Positions 43,079-51,160 of a DNA stretch of 64,000 nucleotides are shown here, in pieces. Origin of the DNA: Aurantiacibacter poecillastricola (GTDB lineage Bacteria > Pseudomonadota > Alphaproteobacteria > Sphingomonadales > Sphingomonadaceae). The notes under the pieces are model-generated. The model was not told where the DNA came from and made no database searches. It was given only the letters and a program-made list of their open reading frames with translations. The stretch lies in NCBI RefSeq assembly GCF_030730945.1, contig NZ_JAVAMS010000001.1:1240001-1304000 (forward strand). The letters run 5' to 3'. The position numbers and the translations under genes are program-made. Within the stretch, counting starts at the first letter, position 1, and every line of letters starts with the position of its first letter.

Positions 43079-45031
43079 ATGAGCGAACACGCTGAAAGAC
43101 TGGCCGCGGCCCAGAAGGCCATGCAGAGCGGCGACTTCGAGACCGGCCTGCAGATTGCCGAGCAGGCGCTGGCCGCAGAGCCGGCCAATGGCGAGGCGCT
43201 GTACATGGCGGCCGTCGCCAATCGCTACCTGAAGCGCCACGACGAAGCGGAGAACATGCTGGCGCGCCTCCACGCTGCCATGCCCGAATACGGCCGCGCC
43301 TGGCAGGAGGCAGGCCATCTCGCGCGCGCAGAAGGGCAAGAGGCGCGGGCTATCGCCGCCTACAAGCGCGCGGTGCGGTTCAATCCGGCGCTCGACGCCA
43401 GCTGGCGCGCGCTGGCCGAGTTGCAGAGCGGTGCGGAAGCACGGCAGGCGCAGGCGCAGGCCGAGCGGATTGCCACTCTGCCGCGCGAGCTGGTGGCCGT
43501 CACCAATCACCTGCACGAAGGCCGGGTTCTGCGGGCGGAAGAGATCTGCCGCCACTATCTGCGCTCCCACCCCAAGGACGTTGAGGGCATGCGGCTGCTG
43601 GCGCAGATTGGCATCAAGCTGGGCATTCTCGATGATGCGGAATTCCTGCTCGAAAGCGCCCGGGTCTTCGCGCCGGACAATGTGCAGATCCGCCTAGACT
43701 ATATCGACGCCCTGCGCCGCCGCCAGAAGTTCGAACGTGCGCGCGAGGAGGCGGAAAGCCTGTACGAGAGCGATTCGGCGAACCCGCTGTTCCAGTCCCA
43801 CCTCGCTATCGAGAGCATGCAGACGGGCGATTACGAACGCGCCTTCGCCCTGTTCGAACAAGTGCTGGAAAAGGTGCCGGGCGATCCCGCGACGCTCACC
43901 AGCCGGGGCCATGCGCTAAAAACGACGGGCAGGACCGACGAAGCGGTCGAAAGCTACCGCGCCGCCTTTGCTGCCAAGCCCGATCACGGCGATGCGTGGT
44001 ATGCGTTGGCGAACCTCAAGACCTATCGTTTCTCCGACGCCGAGATGGCGGAGATGGCAGAGCAGGAGGCGCGCGCCGACCTTGCGTTCATGGACCGCGT
44101 CCACCTCAACTTCGCGCTCGGCAAGGCGCATGAGGACCGCGAGAACTACGCGGAGAGCTTCGCGCATTATGAGAAGGGCAATGCCCTGAAGCGCGCGCAG
44201 ACCCGCTATGATGCCGACGCGATGAGCACCGAACTCGCCAAGCAGCGCGAGGTGTGCACGCCCGAGTTGTTCGCCAAGCATGAAGGGGTAGGGCACAAGG
44301 CGCCCGACCCGGTTTTTATTCTCGGCCTGCCGCGCGCGGGCTCGACCTTGCTCGAGCAGATCCTCGCCAGCCATTCACAGGTCGACGGGACGATGGAGCT
44401 GCCCGACATCCTCGCGCTCGCCCACCGACTGCGCGGCCGCAAGGCAGGCCAGTCGCGCTATCCCGAGGTCTTGCACGAGCTTTCGGCGGAGCAGCTCGAA
44501 ACCTTCGGGCGGCAATATATCGAGAACACCACCATCCACCGCCAGGGCGCGCCGTTCTTCATCGACAAGATGCCGAACAACTTTCGCCATATCGGCCTCA
44601 TCCACCTGATCCTGCCCAATGCAAAGATCATCGACGCCCGCCGTGCGCCGCTGGATTGCTGCTTCTCTGGCTTCAAGCAGCTGTTCGCCGAGGGGCAGGA
44701 GTTTACCTACGGCCTCACCGAGATTGGGCGCTATTTCAGCGACTATGTCGATTTGATGATGCACTGGGACGAGGTGCTGCCCGGCCGAGTCCTGCGCGTG
44801 CAGCACGAGGACGTGCTCGACGATCCGGAAGGGCAGATCCGCCGCATGCTCGATTATTGCGGGCTGGAGTTCGAGGAGGCGTGCCTCAACTTCCACGAAA
44901 CCAGCCGAGCCGTGCGCACTGCCAGCAGCGAGCAGGTGCGACAGCCGTTGAACCGCGCGGGGCAGGGGGCGTGGGTGCCTTACGATCCGTGGCTTGGAGA
45001 CCTCAGAAACGCCCTCGGCATACCCGCCTAG
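43079..45031 (+). CDS. TPR repeat sulfotransferase
   Basis: The 650-residue protein joins about eight tetratricopeptide repeats (residues 1 to about 330) to a PAPS-dependent sulfotransferase domain (from about 410). The 5'-phosphosulfate loop reads [21 protein letters not shown], and the 3'-phosphate site is suggested by [21 protein letters not shown]. Similar proteins occur just downstream of TonB receptors in sphingomonads and may sulfate or recognise the receptor's cargo or a surface polymer. The substrate is not known. It has no clear signal peptide. ATG 43079 is preferred to an upstream TTG. Confidence 0.85.
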   Translation: MSEHAERLAAAQKAMQSGDFETGLQIAEQALAAEPANGEALYMAAVANRYLKRHDEAENMLARLHAAMPEYGRAWQEAGHLARAEGQEARAIAAYKRAVRFNPALDASWRALAELQSGAEARQAQAQAERIATLPRELVAVTNHLHEGRVLRAEEICRHYLRSHPKDVEGMRLLAQIGIKLGILDDAEFLLESARVFAPDNVQIRLDYIDALRRRQKFERAREEAESLYESDSANPLFQSHLAIESMQTGDYERAFALFEQVLEKVPGDPATLTSRGHALKTTGRTDEAVESYRAAFAAKPDHGDAWYALANLKTYRFSDAEMAEMAEQEARADLAFMDRVHLNFALGKAHEDRENYAESFAHYEKGNALKRAQTRYDADAMSTELAKQREVCTPELFAKHEGVGHKAPDPVFILGLPRAGSTLLEQILASHSQVDGTMELPDILALAHRLRGRKAGQSRYPEVLHELSAEQLETFGRQYIENTTIHRQGAPFFIDKMPNNFRHIGLIHLILPNAKIIDARRAPLDCCFSGFKQLFAEGQEFTYGLTEIGRYFSDYVDLMMHWDEVLPGRVLRVQHEDVLDDPEGQIRRMLDYCGLEFEEACLNFHETSRAVRTASSEQVRQPLNRAGQGAWVPYDPWLGDLRNALGIPA

Positions 45032-45372
45032 GCGAGGCGCGCACCGTTCGGCAGGTCGAACCCGTCGTCCGGCCCGGCGAGGACAATGGCGCCGTCCGCA
45101 TCGGGATAGCCCAGCACCAGCACTTCCGACATGAACGGCCCGATCTGGCGCGGGGGAAAGTTCACCACCGCCATGACCTTGCGGCCTACCAGGGTTTCCG
45201 GCGTGTAGTGATCGGTGATCTGCGCGGAGGATTTGCGCACGCCGATCTCCTCGCCGAAATCGACCCACAGCTTGATCGCGGGCTTGCGCGCTTCGGGGAA
45301 GGGCTGCGCGTCGATCACCGTGCCGCAACGGATGTCCACCGCCATGAAGTCTGCAAGGCTAATCTCTGTCAT
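45028..45372 (-). CDS. csaA: tRNA-binding protein CsaA
   Basis: A 114-residue single-OB-fold protein of the CsaA family. The dimer-interface strand [11 protein letters not shown], the KSSAQIT motif and [19 protein letters not shown] match. CsaA binds tRNA and has been proposed as an export chaperone. It overlaps the convergent sulfotransferase end by 4 nt. Confidence 0.92.
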   Translation of the reverse strand: MTEISLADFMAVDIRCGTVIDAQPFPEARKPAIKLWVDFGEEIGVRKSSAQITDHYTPETLVGRKVMAVVNFPPRQIGPFMSEVLVLGYPDADGAIVLAGPDDGFDLPNGARLA

Positions 45373-45459
45373 GGCGCGCTCCTATTGGGCGCGGCAGGGC
45401 GTGTCCACCATCCGGCCACCGGGGTGGAATATGCCTGCGGGGAGGACTAGGGGCGGCTG

Positions 45460-46698
45460 ATGGTCGCCTCGCTCAACCAGGTCCGCACCCTTTTGGTCGC
45501 GATATTCGTGCTGATGGCCGGCAGCGGCTTTCTCAGCACGCTGATCGCCGTTCGGCTGGAGGAGGCCGGACGCAGCGCGCTGCTGATCGGGTTGGTTGCC
45601 ACAGCCTATTTCGGCGGGCTGACGCTTGGCGCGCTGAAGGTGGCGCCGCTTATCGCGCGGGTTGGCCATATCCGCGCCTTCGCGGCCTTCGTCTCGATCT
45701 TCTCGGCCAGTTCGCTCTCCTATGCCATCTTCGACAATCCGCTGGTGTGGACCCTGCTGCGTTTCGCCGATGGCTTCATGATGAGCGGCGTGTTCGTCTG
45801 CCTCGAGAGCTGGCTGAACCGCGTGGCGCGCCCGGACAACCGCAGCGTGATCCTCGCCGCCTACATGATCGCGCTCTATGCCGGGCAGGCAATCGGGCAA
45901 TTCCTGCTTAACCTCGGCGACAACGCCCCCGCCCTGCCTTTCATGGCGTCCGCGGTGCTGCTGTCGCTGTCGGTGCTTCCCGTCGTGCTTACCCGGATCC
46001 AGCAACCGATGATGGAGGGGGTCGCACCGTTTTCCCTCAAGCGCCTCTATGCCGCCTCACCGCTTGGCATCGTGGGCACGGTCGCGACCGGGGTGATGCT
46101 GGGCGCTTTCTATGCGCTGGGTGCGGTGTTCGTGCAGCGCGTGGGAATGCCGCTGGCGCAGGTAGCGCTGTTCACCTCTTGCACTATCGCTGGCGGGGTG
46201 GCGCTCCAGTATCCGCTGGGCCGCCTGTCCGACCGGTTCGACCGGAGGCTCGTGATCGTGATCTGCACGGTGGTGACGGCGCTGCTGTGCGCGGCGCTGG
46301 CGCTGGTGCGCGCGCCTGTCCTGATCTTTCTGGCGGGTGCGCTTTTCGGCGGCTTCGCCTTCGCCCTCTACCCGCTTTGCGTTGCCCATTCGAACGACCA
46401 TCTCGAGGACAGCGAGCGAGTGGGCGCGAGCAGCGGGCTGGTGCTCGTCTATTCGATCGGCGCGATGGCCGGCCCGATGGTGGGGTCCGTCGCCATGGCT
46501 TCATTCGGTCCGGCGGGGCTCTTCGCCGCGATTGGCGCTGTCGCGGTGGCGGCATCGCTGTTCGGTCTGTGGCGCATCGCGGTCAGCCCGCCTGTTCCCG
46601 AAGCCGAGCAGCAGGATTTCCAGTCCATGCCGCGAACCACGCCGATGGTCGCCGTGCTGGAGGACGATTCCGAAAACTGGAGCGAGAGCCCGAGCTAG
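45460..46698 (+). CDS. MFS transporter, YcaD-like
   Basis: The 412-residue protein has 12 hydrophobic segments. The TM1 start LLVAIFVLMAGSGFLSTLIAVRLEEAG and RFADGFMMSGVFVCLESWLN are characteristic of YcaD-type facilitators of unknown substrate. A short hydrophilic tail of about 40 residues rich in acidic residues follows TM12. It converges on the DUF4230 gene 3 nt away. Confidence 0.8.
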   Translation: MVASLNQVRTLLVAIFVLMAGSGFLSTLIAVRLEEAGRSALLIGLVATAYFGGLTLGALKVAPLIARVGHIRAFAAFVSIFSASSLSYAIFDNPLVWTLLRFADGFMMSGVFVCLESWLNRVARPDNRSVILAAYMIALYAGQAIGQFLLNLGDNAPALPFMASAVLLSLSVLPVVLTRIQQPMMEGVAPFSLKRLYAASPLGIVGTVATGVMLGAFYALGAVFVQRVGMPLAQVALFTSCTIAGGVALQYPLGRLSDRFDRRLVIVICTVVTALLCAALALVRAPVLIFLAGALFGGFAFALYPLCVAHSNDHLEDSERVGASSGLVLVYSIGAMAGPMVGSVAMASFGPAGLFAAIGAVAVAASLFGLWRIAVSPPVPEAEQQDFQSMPRTTPMVAVLEDDSENWSESPS

Positions 46699-46701
46699 CC
46701 C

Positions 46702-47397
46702 TCATTCGTCGTCGAAGCGCACGTTCACCTGTACCTCGCCAAAGCCTGCCACCTGCAGCGGAATGGCAAGGTTCTGCCGCACGGCAGAGCGCGCAGCGGT
46801 GCGGGCCAGGCCAAGCACTTCCGGATTGCGGGCAAAGTCGTTCGCGCGCTCCGAAGCCTGGCGCGAATTGTTGCGGCTGAGCGAGACGGAGGCGTCGCGG
46901 CTGACATACAGCCCGTCCGTGAAGTAGCGTGCCTGACCTTCGTCGAGATTGGGCTCGGACACTTCGAGATCGGGAAGCGTGACGTCCAGCGTCTGCGCCG
47001 TCTCGTCCCAGTCGAAATTGCCGCGCTCCATCTCCGACAGGTTGAGGCGGTATTCCACGGTGGCGGGCACGATCATCGCCTGCCGCGATTGCAGCGCATC
47101 CACCTCGAAGGGGCCGACGCTGGGCGTGCTCACGCTCTCGGCCACCACGTCGAACCGGCTGGAAAATACCGTCAGCGCGTTCTGCTTTTCGAAAGCGAGC
47201 ATGGAGGTGGCAACGATATCGCCGCGTTCCTGCGGGCCCCATTTCTCCCAGGCCAGCCAGGCGAGGGCAACAACCAGCAGCAGCACAACGATCCACGGCG
47301 CGCCCCTGGCTGCCGCCTGCCGCGCCGGGGGAGGACCGGCGGCGGGTTCCGCCACGCGGATGCGGCTGCCTTCGTTCTGCCTCAGGTCACCTGCCAT
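46702..47397 (-). CDS. DUF4230 membrane-anchored protein
   Basis: This 231-residue protein has a cytoplasmic Pro/Ala-rich start, one transmembrane helix (residues ~35-51, WIVVLLLVVALAWLAW), and an extracytoplasmic domain with VFSSRFDVVAESVSTP and a C-terminal half with SRNNSRQASERANDFARN. It fits DUF4230. Its start lies inside the upstream MBL gene (16-nt overlap), so the two are translationally coupled. Function unknown. Confidence 0.75.
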   Translation of the reverse strand: MAGDLRQNEGSRIRVAEPAAGPPPARQAAARGAPWIVVLLLVVALAWLAWEKWGPQERGDIVATSMLAFEKQNALTVFSSRFDVVAESVSTPSVGPFEVDALQSRQAMIVPATVEYRLNLSEMERGNFDWDETAQTLDVTLPDLEVSEPNLDEGQARYFTDGLYVSRDASVSLSRNNSRQASERANDFARNPEVLGLARTAARSAVRQNLAIPLQVAGFGEVQVNVRFDDE

Positions 47398-48251
47398 ATA
47401 TCCTCCGTTTCCTGCACCTCGCCGCGCTGTTCGAGGTCGATAAGATGGGCGTGCACGCTCTGCGCGGCGGCAGGCCAGAGCTTTTCCGGAACGCCCTTGT
47501 ACATCACCGGCACCAGCGCCTCGATGCTGCGCGCTTCCTCGGACAGGAGGCGCGTGATCTGCCGTTCGCGCTGGCGGCGATGACCGATCATGCCGCGCAC
47601 CAGCTGGCGCGGCTTTTCGACCGCGGGGCCGTGGGCGGGATAGTAGATGCGGTCCTCCCGCTCGTGGAGGCGGGCAAGGCTGGCCATGTAATCGGCCATG
47701 TCGCCATCGGGCGGTACGACGACGCTGGTGGACCAGCCCATCACGTGGTCGCCAGTGAACAGCGCGCCCGATTCCTCCAGTGCGAAGCATAGATGGTTGG
47801 AGGTGTGGCCGGGGGTGGCGATGGCACGCAAAGTCCAGCCGGGACCAGTCATTGCCTCGCCATCCTCCATCACGCGGTCGGGTTCGTAGGTCTGGTCGAA
47901 GGGAGCATCCACGCGAGGTGCATCGGAATGGAGGTGAAGCGGCGCGCAGCCCACGATGGGCGCGCCGGTGGCTTCGGCCAGAGGCCTCGCGGCAGGAGAA
48001 TGGTCGCGGTGGGTGTGGGTGCACATGATCGCGCGGACCGTCGCATCGCCGATCGCCGATTGCAGCGCGAGCAGGTGTGCGGGATCGTCCGGACCGGGGT
48101 CGATCACGGCAAGCCCCTCCTTGCCGCCGACCAGATAGGTCTGCGTACCGGTAAAGGTGAACGGCGAGGCGTTGGGCGCGAGCACGCGGGCGACCAGCGG
48201 TTCCAGTCGCTCGACTTCGCCTGTGGGCCAGGGTTGCGGGGGAAGGGCCAT
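47382..48251 (-). CDS. MBL-fold metallo-hydrolase (LACTB2/RNase-like)
   Basis: The 289-residue hydrolase has the binuclear metal site: THTHRDHS (HxHxDH), TPGHTSNH, TGDHVMG and PAHGP. A C-terminal helical extension (QRERQITRLLSEEARSIEALV) is typical of the LACTB2-like group. In eukaryotes that group has endoribonuclease activity, while in bacteria most are unassigned. ATG at 48251 is used; an in-frame ATG at 48260 is also possible. It is divergent from glpK with a gap of about 34 nt and coupled to the DUF4230 gene. Confidence 0.82.
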   Translation of the reverse strand: MALPPQPWPTGEVERLEPLVARVLAPNASPFTFTGTQTYLVGGKEGLAVIDPGPDDPAHLLALQSAIGDATVRAIMCTHTHRDHSPAARPLAEATGAPIVGCAPLHLHSDAPRVDAPFDQTYEPDRVMEDGEAMTGPGWTLRAIATPGHTSNHLCFALEESGALFTGDHVMGWSTSVVVPPDGDMADYMASLARLHEREDRIYYPAHGPAVEKPRQLVRGMIGHRRQRERQITRLLSEEARSIEALVPVMYKGVPEKLWPAAAQSVHAHLIDLEQRGEVQETEDIWQVT

Positions 48252-48285
48252 GCAGCGCATATGGCGGTGAAAGAGAGGAATTCCA

Positions 48286-49761
48286 ATGATCGACCAATCC
48301 ATACTGGTGCTGGATGAAGGCACCACCAGCACGCGCGCGATGCTGTTCGCGCAGGACGGTGCCCTTCGCGGCGTGGAGCAGAGGGCGCTCGAACAGCATT
48401 ATCCGCGCTCGGGCTGGGTGGAGCACGATGCGGAGGAGATCTGGTCGAAAACACTGCACTGCGCCCGGGCCATGGTGGAGCAGGCGGGCGGAGCGGGGCG
48501 CATTGCCGCCATCGGCATCACCAACCAGCGCGAAACCGTCGTCGCATGGGACAAGGCGACCGGCGAACCGCTTTCCCGCGCGATCGTCTGGCAGGACCGG
48601 CGCACCGCCGATTTCTGCGCGCGGCTGAAGGAGGAGGGGCACGAGGCGGAAATCCGGGCGCGCACCGGGCTGCTGCTCGATCCCTATTTCTCCGGCACCA
48701 AGATGCGCTGGCTGCTGGAGCATGACGATGCTGTACTCGCCGCCGCCAAGGGTGGCCGGCTGGCGCTGGGCACGGTGGAAAGCTGGCTGGTGTGGAAGCT
48801 GACCGGCGGTGGCAGCCACATCACCGATGCCAGCAATGCCAGCCGCACGCTGCTGATGGGGCTCGACGCGTCGGGCTGGGACGAGGAATTGTGCGAGCTG
48901 TTCGGCGTGCCCGTCAACGCCTTGCCCGCGATAACCGATTGCGCCGGGGAACTGGCGTACACGCAGGAAGACCTGTTGGGCGGCCGCATCCCCATCTGCG
49001 GCATGGCAGGCGACCAGCAGGCCGCCACCATCGGGCAGGGGTGCCTGTCGCCCGGCGAGACCAAGGCGACCTACGGCACCGGCGCCTTCATCCTCGCCAA
49101 TACCGGCAGCGAGGTGCCCCATTCGGACAATCGCCTGCTCGGCACGGTGCTCACCCAGCTGGCGGGTGAGCGGACCTATGCCATCGAAGGGGCGGTGTTC
49201 GTGGCGGGAAGCCTCGTCAAATACCTTCGCGATACGCTCGGCCTGATCGACACGGCGGAGGAAACCGAGGCGCTTGCCCGCTCCATTCCCGACAATGGCG
49301 GCGTGGTGGTGGTCCCGGCGCTTTCGGGCCTTGGTGCACCGCACTGGCGACCCGAGGCGAGGGCGATCATCTCCGGGCTGGGCTTCGATACGGGCCGCGC
49401 GCATATCGCTCGTGCGTCGCTGGAGGCAATGGCGCACCAGACGCGCGATCTCGCCAGTGCCTTTGCCGCCGATGGCGCGCGCTGGACGAGCCTGCGGATC
49501 GATGGCGGGATGGCCTCGAACGACTGGATGGCGCAGGACATGGCAGATGTGCTGGGCCTGCCCGTCATACGCCCCGATTTCGTCGAGACCACGGCGCTCG
49601 GCGCGGCCATGCTGGCGGCGGTGGGCTGCGGGTTGGAAGCGAATTTGAGCGAGGCAGCGGATACGATGATCGGCGAAGTGCGCCGTTTCGAGCCGCAGAT
49701 GGATGCGGAGACGCGCAGGAAACGGCTGGAGAACTGGGCTGCCGCGGTCGCCCGGGTCTAG
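48286..49761 (+). CDS. glpK: Glycerol kinase
   Basis: A 491-residue FGGY kinase that phosphorylates glycerol to glycerol 3-phosphate. The phosphate loop is LDEGTTSTRAMLF (the usual Gln is Glu here), and the family motifs GITNQRETVVAWD, WQDRRTADFC, GDQQAATIGQGC and APHWRPEARAIISGL are visible. The C-terminal ATP-binding DGGMASNDWMAQ is intact. No glpF or glpD lies nearby. Confidence 0.94.
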   Translation: MIDQSILVLDEGTTSTRAMLFAQDGALRGVEQRALEQHYPRSGWVEHDAEEIWSKTLHCARAMVEQAGGAGRIAAIGITNQRETVVAWDKATGEPLSRAIVWQDRRTADFCARLKEEGHEAEIRARTGLLLDPYFSGTKMRWLLEHDDAVLAAAKGGRLALGTVESWLVWKLTGGGSHITDASNASRTLLMGLDASGWDEELCELFGVPVNALPAITDCAGELAYTQEDLLGGRIPICGMAGDQQAATIGQGCLSPGETKATYGTGAFILANTGSEVPHSDNRLLGTVLTQLAGERTYAIEGAVFVAGSLVKYLRDTLGLIDTAEETEALARSIPDNGGVVVVPALSGLGAPHWRPEARAIISGLGFDTGRAHIARASLEAMAHQTRDLASAFAADGARWTSLRIDGGMASNDWMAQDMADVLGLPVIRPDFVETTALGAAMLAAVGCGLEANLSEAADTMIGEVRRFEPQMDAETRRKRLENWAAAVARV

Positions 49762-49767
49762 GCGCGG

Positions 49768-50229
49768 CTAGCGGGCGACGGCCTGTCCCAACCGTTCGCG
49801 CAGGTGATCGAATGCGACCGGTTCAACCCTGATCATGCTGCGCGAGGCAGGATCGACCCTCTCGAGGCGCCTGTAAAAGGCGATCGTCCGCTCGGCGATT
49901 TCGGCCACGGCCGCGGGCAGGAGCGCAAGGTCGTCATCGTCACCTGCGGGCGGGGAAGTGGGCAGGGTGCCATGCTGGCGCAGCTGGAACTCGGTCAGCT
50001 CGCCCGCCAGGAAGGCGCGCTGGTTGAGCAACCACGCGATGGCATGCATCATCCGCGTGGTGGTGCGCAGCGCTTCCTGACGAAGGGCAGCGCGCGCCGC
50101 CCGGCCGGGTTCTCCTGCACTTGCCAGCAGGACGCTCTCGTCGAAAACGTCGCGGGCTTCCTCCGACAGGGAAAGCGCCTCTTCATAGAGGTTTTCCACG
50201 AGGAGAGGATGGAGGTTGATCGGCTTCAT
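49768..50229 (-). CDS. DUF1465 family protein (RcdA-like)
   Basis: This 153-residue, mostly helical acidic protein has the DUF1465 pattern: an N-terminal helix with ENLYEEALSLSEEARDVFD, then RTTTRMMHAIAWLLNQRAF. The Caulobacter member RcdA is an adaptor that helps ClpXP degrade CtrA. Whether this protein has that role cannot be read from sequence. It converges on glpK. Its upstream region holds a 27-nt palindrome about 113 nt away. Confidence 0.75.
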   Translation of the reverse strand: MKPINLHPLLVENLYEEALSLSEEARDVFDESVLLASAGEPGRAARAALRQEALRTTTRMMHAIAWLLNQRAFLAGELTEFQLRQHGTLPTSPPAGDDDDLALLPAAVAEIAERTIAFYRRLERVDPASRSMIRVEPVAFDHLRERLGQAVAR

Positions 50230-50516
50230 GCGTGTTATCGTCCTTTCCGCAAGAAGGTCGACCGGAAATATTTCCCCGAGCCCTTCGCACTTGCAACATC
50301 TGCTTCGTTACTGCGACTAACAAATGATATACGTAGTCACGCGTAGTTTCCGCATATGCGAAACTACGGGTTCCAAAAAGGCCCGTTTCTCGTCTTTTTC
50401 TCCAGCTGTCCCGTCCCAGAACGCTTCATGGAAGTGCTCCATACGCCTTTTCATGCCCGGTGCGTGCGAACGCATCCGGCGAGCCACCCCCTCGGTGTGC
50501 GAGTCGCGGGGCGGGA
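50230..50516. other. Intergenic region between DUF1465 and DUF465 genes
   Basis: 287 nt without a recognisable gene. An A/T-richer stretch at 50300-50410 holds a palindrome listed separately. A short open frame at 50356-50544 reads as chance. The region should hold the DUF1465 promoter on the minus strand. Confidence 0.5.
50342..50368. repeat. Near-perfect 27-nt palindrome
   Basis: Arms CGTAGTTTC (50342-50350) and GAAACTACG (50360-50368) flank an inner CGCATATGC that is itself nearly palindromic. A partial copy, ACGTAGTCACG, lies just before it (50331-50341). No U run follows on either strand, so a protein-binding site upstream of the DUF1465 gene is more likely than a terminator. Confidence 0.55.
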
Positions 50517-50714
50517 TCAGGCTATGATATCGGGTGTAAGATAGTCCTCGATCTGGGCGATCTGGTCGCGCAGGCGCAGCTTGCGCTTCTTCAGCCGGGC
50601 GACCTGCAGCAGGTTGGGGCCATCGGCCTGCACCAGAGCCTCTATCGCGATATCGAGATCGCGGTGCTCCACCTTCAGCGAAGCGAGGCGCTTGCGCATT
50701 TCATCTTCGGTCAT
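50517..50714 (-). CDS. DUF465/YdcH-like microprotein
   Basis: A 65-residue helical protein with MRKRLASLKVEHRDLDIAIEAL and LKKRKLRLRDQIAQIEDYL, the two-helix hairpin of the YdcH/DUF465 family. The start at 50714 has GAGGGCCGGG upstream; the open frame continues to 50825 but includes low-complexity residues. It faces a second family member encoded 217 nt away on the other strand. Function unknown. Confidence 0.82.
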   Translation of the reverse strand: MTEDEMRKRLASLKVEHRDLDIAIEALVQADGPNLLQVARLKKRKLRLRDQIAQIEDYLTPDIIA

Positions 50715-50930
50715 CCCGGCCCTCGCGCCCTCTCTCTTTTTTTCCTTCCGGCGAAGCGAGGTCTGCCCGGGGCAGGCCGTCGCCAACGCGTTTGGAGAAT
50801 TATGACTATTATGGTTTGATGACAACTGCGCGGCGAGCCCCCTCTCGCGAGTCGCAGGGTAGCCTGCCGCGCCAGCGTCACCACGCGGGCCGGGCCATTA
50901 TCCGGCCCTTACTGTCAAGGAGACTGCCTC

Positions 50931-51086
50931 ATGGAAACTTCGCACGCTCAGGCCCTTCAGCTCAAGCACGAGGGGATCGACCGACGACTGCGCGACGAAC
51001 TCAACCGACCGGCTCCCGACAGTGCGAAAATCCAGGCTCTCAAGAAACAGAAACTGCGCCTCAAGGAAGAGATCGCGCTGCATTGA
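50931..51086 (+). CDS. DUF465/YdcH-like microprotein (second copy)
   Basis: A 51-residue protein beginning METSHAQALQLKHEGIDRR and ending KKQKLRLKEEIALH. It has AAGGAG 8-9 nt before its ATG and a strong terminator right after its stop, so it is a real monocistronic gene. The hairpin layout matches the neighbouring DUF465 protein on the opposite strand. Confidence 0.85.
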   Translation: METSHAQALQLKHEGIDRRLRDELNRPAPDSAKIQALKKQKLRLKEEIALH

Positions 51087-51092
51087 TGCACG

Positions 51093-51125
51093 AAATTCCC
51101 GGCCTTTCCCTGAGGCCGGGAATTT
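51093..51125 (+). terminator. Rho-independent terminator after the DUF465 gene
   Basis: AAATTCCCGGCCT (51093-51105) pairs perfectly with AGGCCGGGAATTT (51113-51125) around a 7-nt loop, followed by GCATTTG. The 13-bp stem ends in A-T pairs and so works in both directions. Confidence 0.8.
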
Positions 51126-51160
51126 GCATTTGTACCAATCTGCTATAGGCGAGTGGACTG

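Noticed and set aside
40318..43221. A 967-residue minus-strand open frame opposite the TonB receptor
   Set aside because: It has the composition of a GC-rich antisense shadow, and the plus-strand receptor has signal peptide, plug and barrel motifs.
46702..49437. A 911-residue open frame covering DUF4230, MBL and glpK
   Set aside because: Only its last 231 residues look like protein; the rest is antisense to glpK and frame-shadow of the MBL gene.
50356..50544. A 62-codon plus-strand frame in the DUF465 upstream region
   Set aside because: It starts inside the palindrome, has no ribosome site and no recognisable composition, and runs into the DUF465 gene on the other strand.
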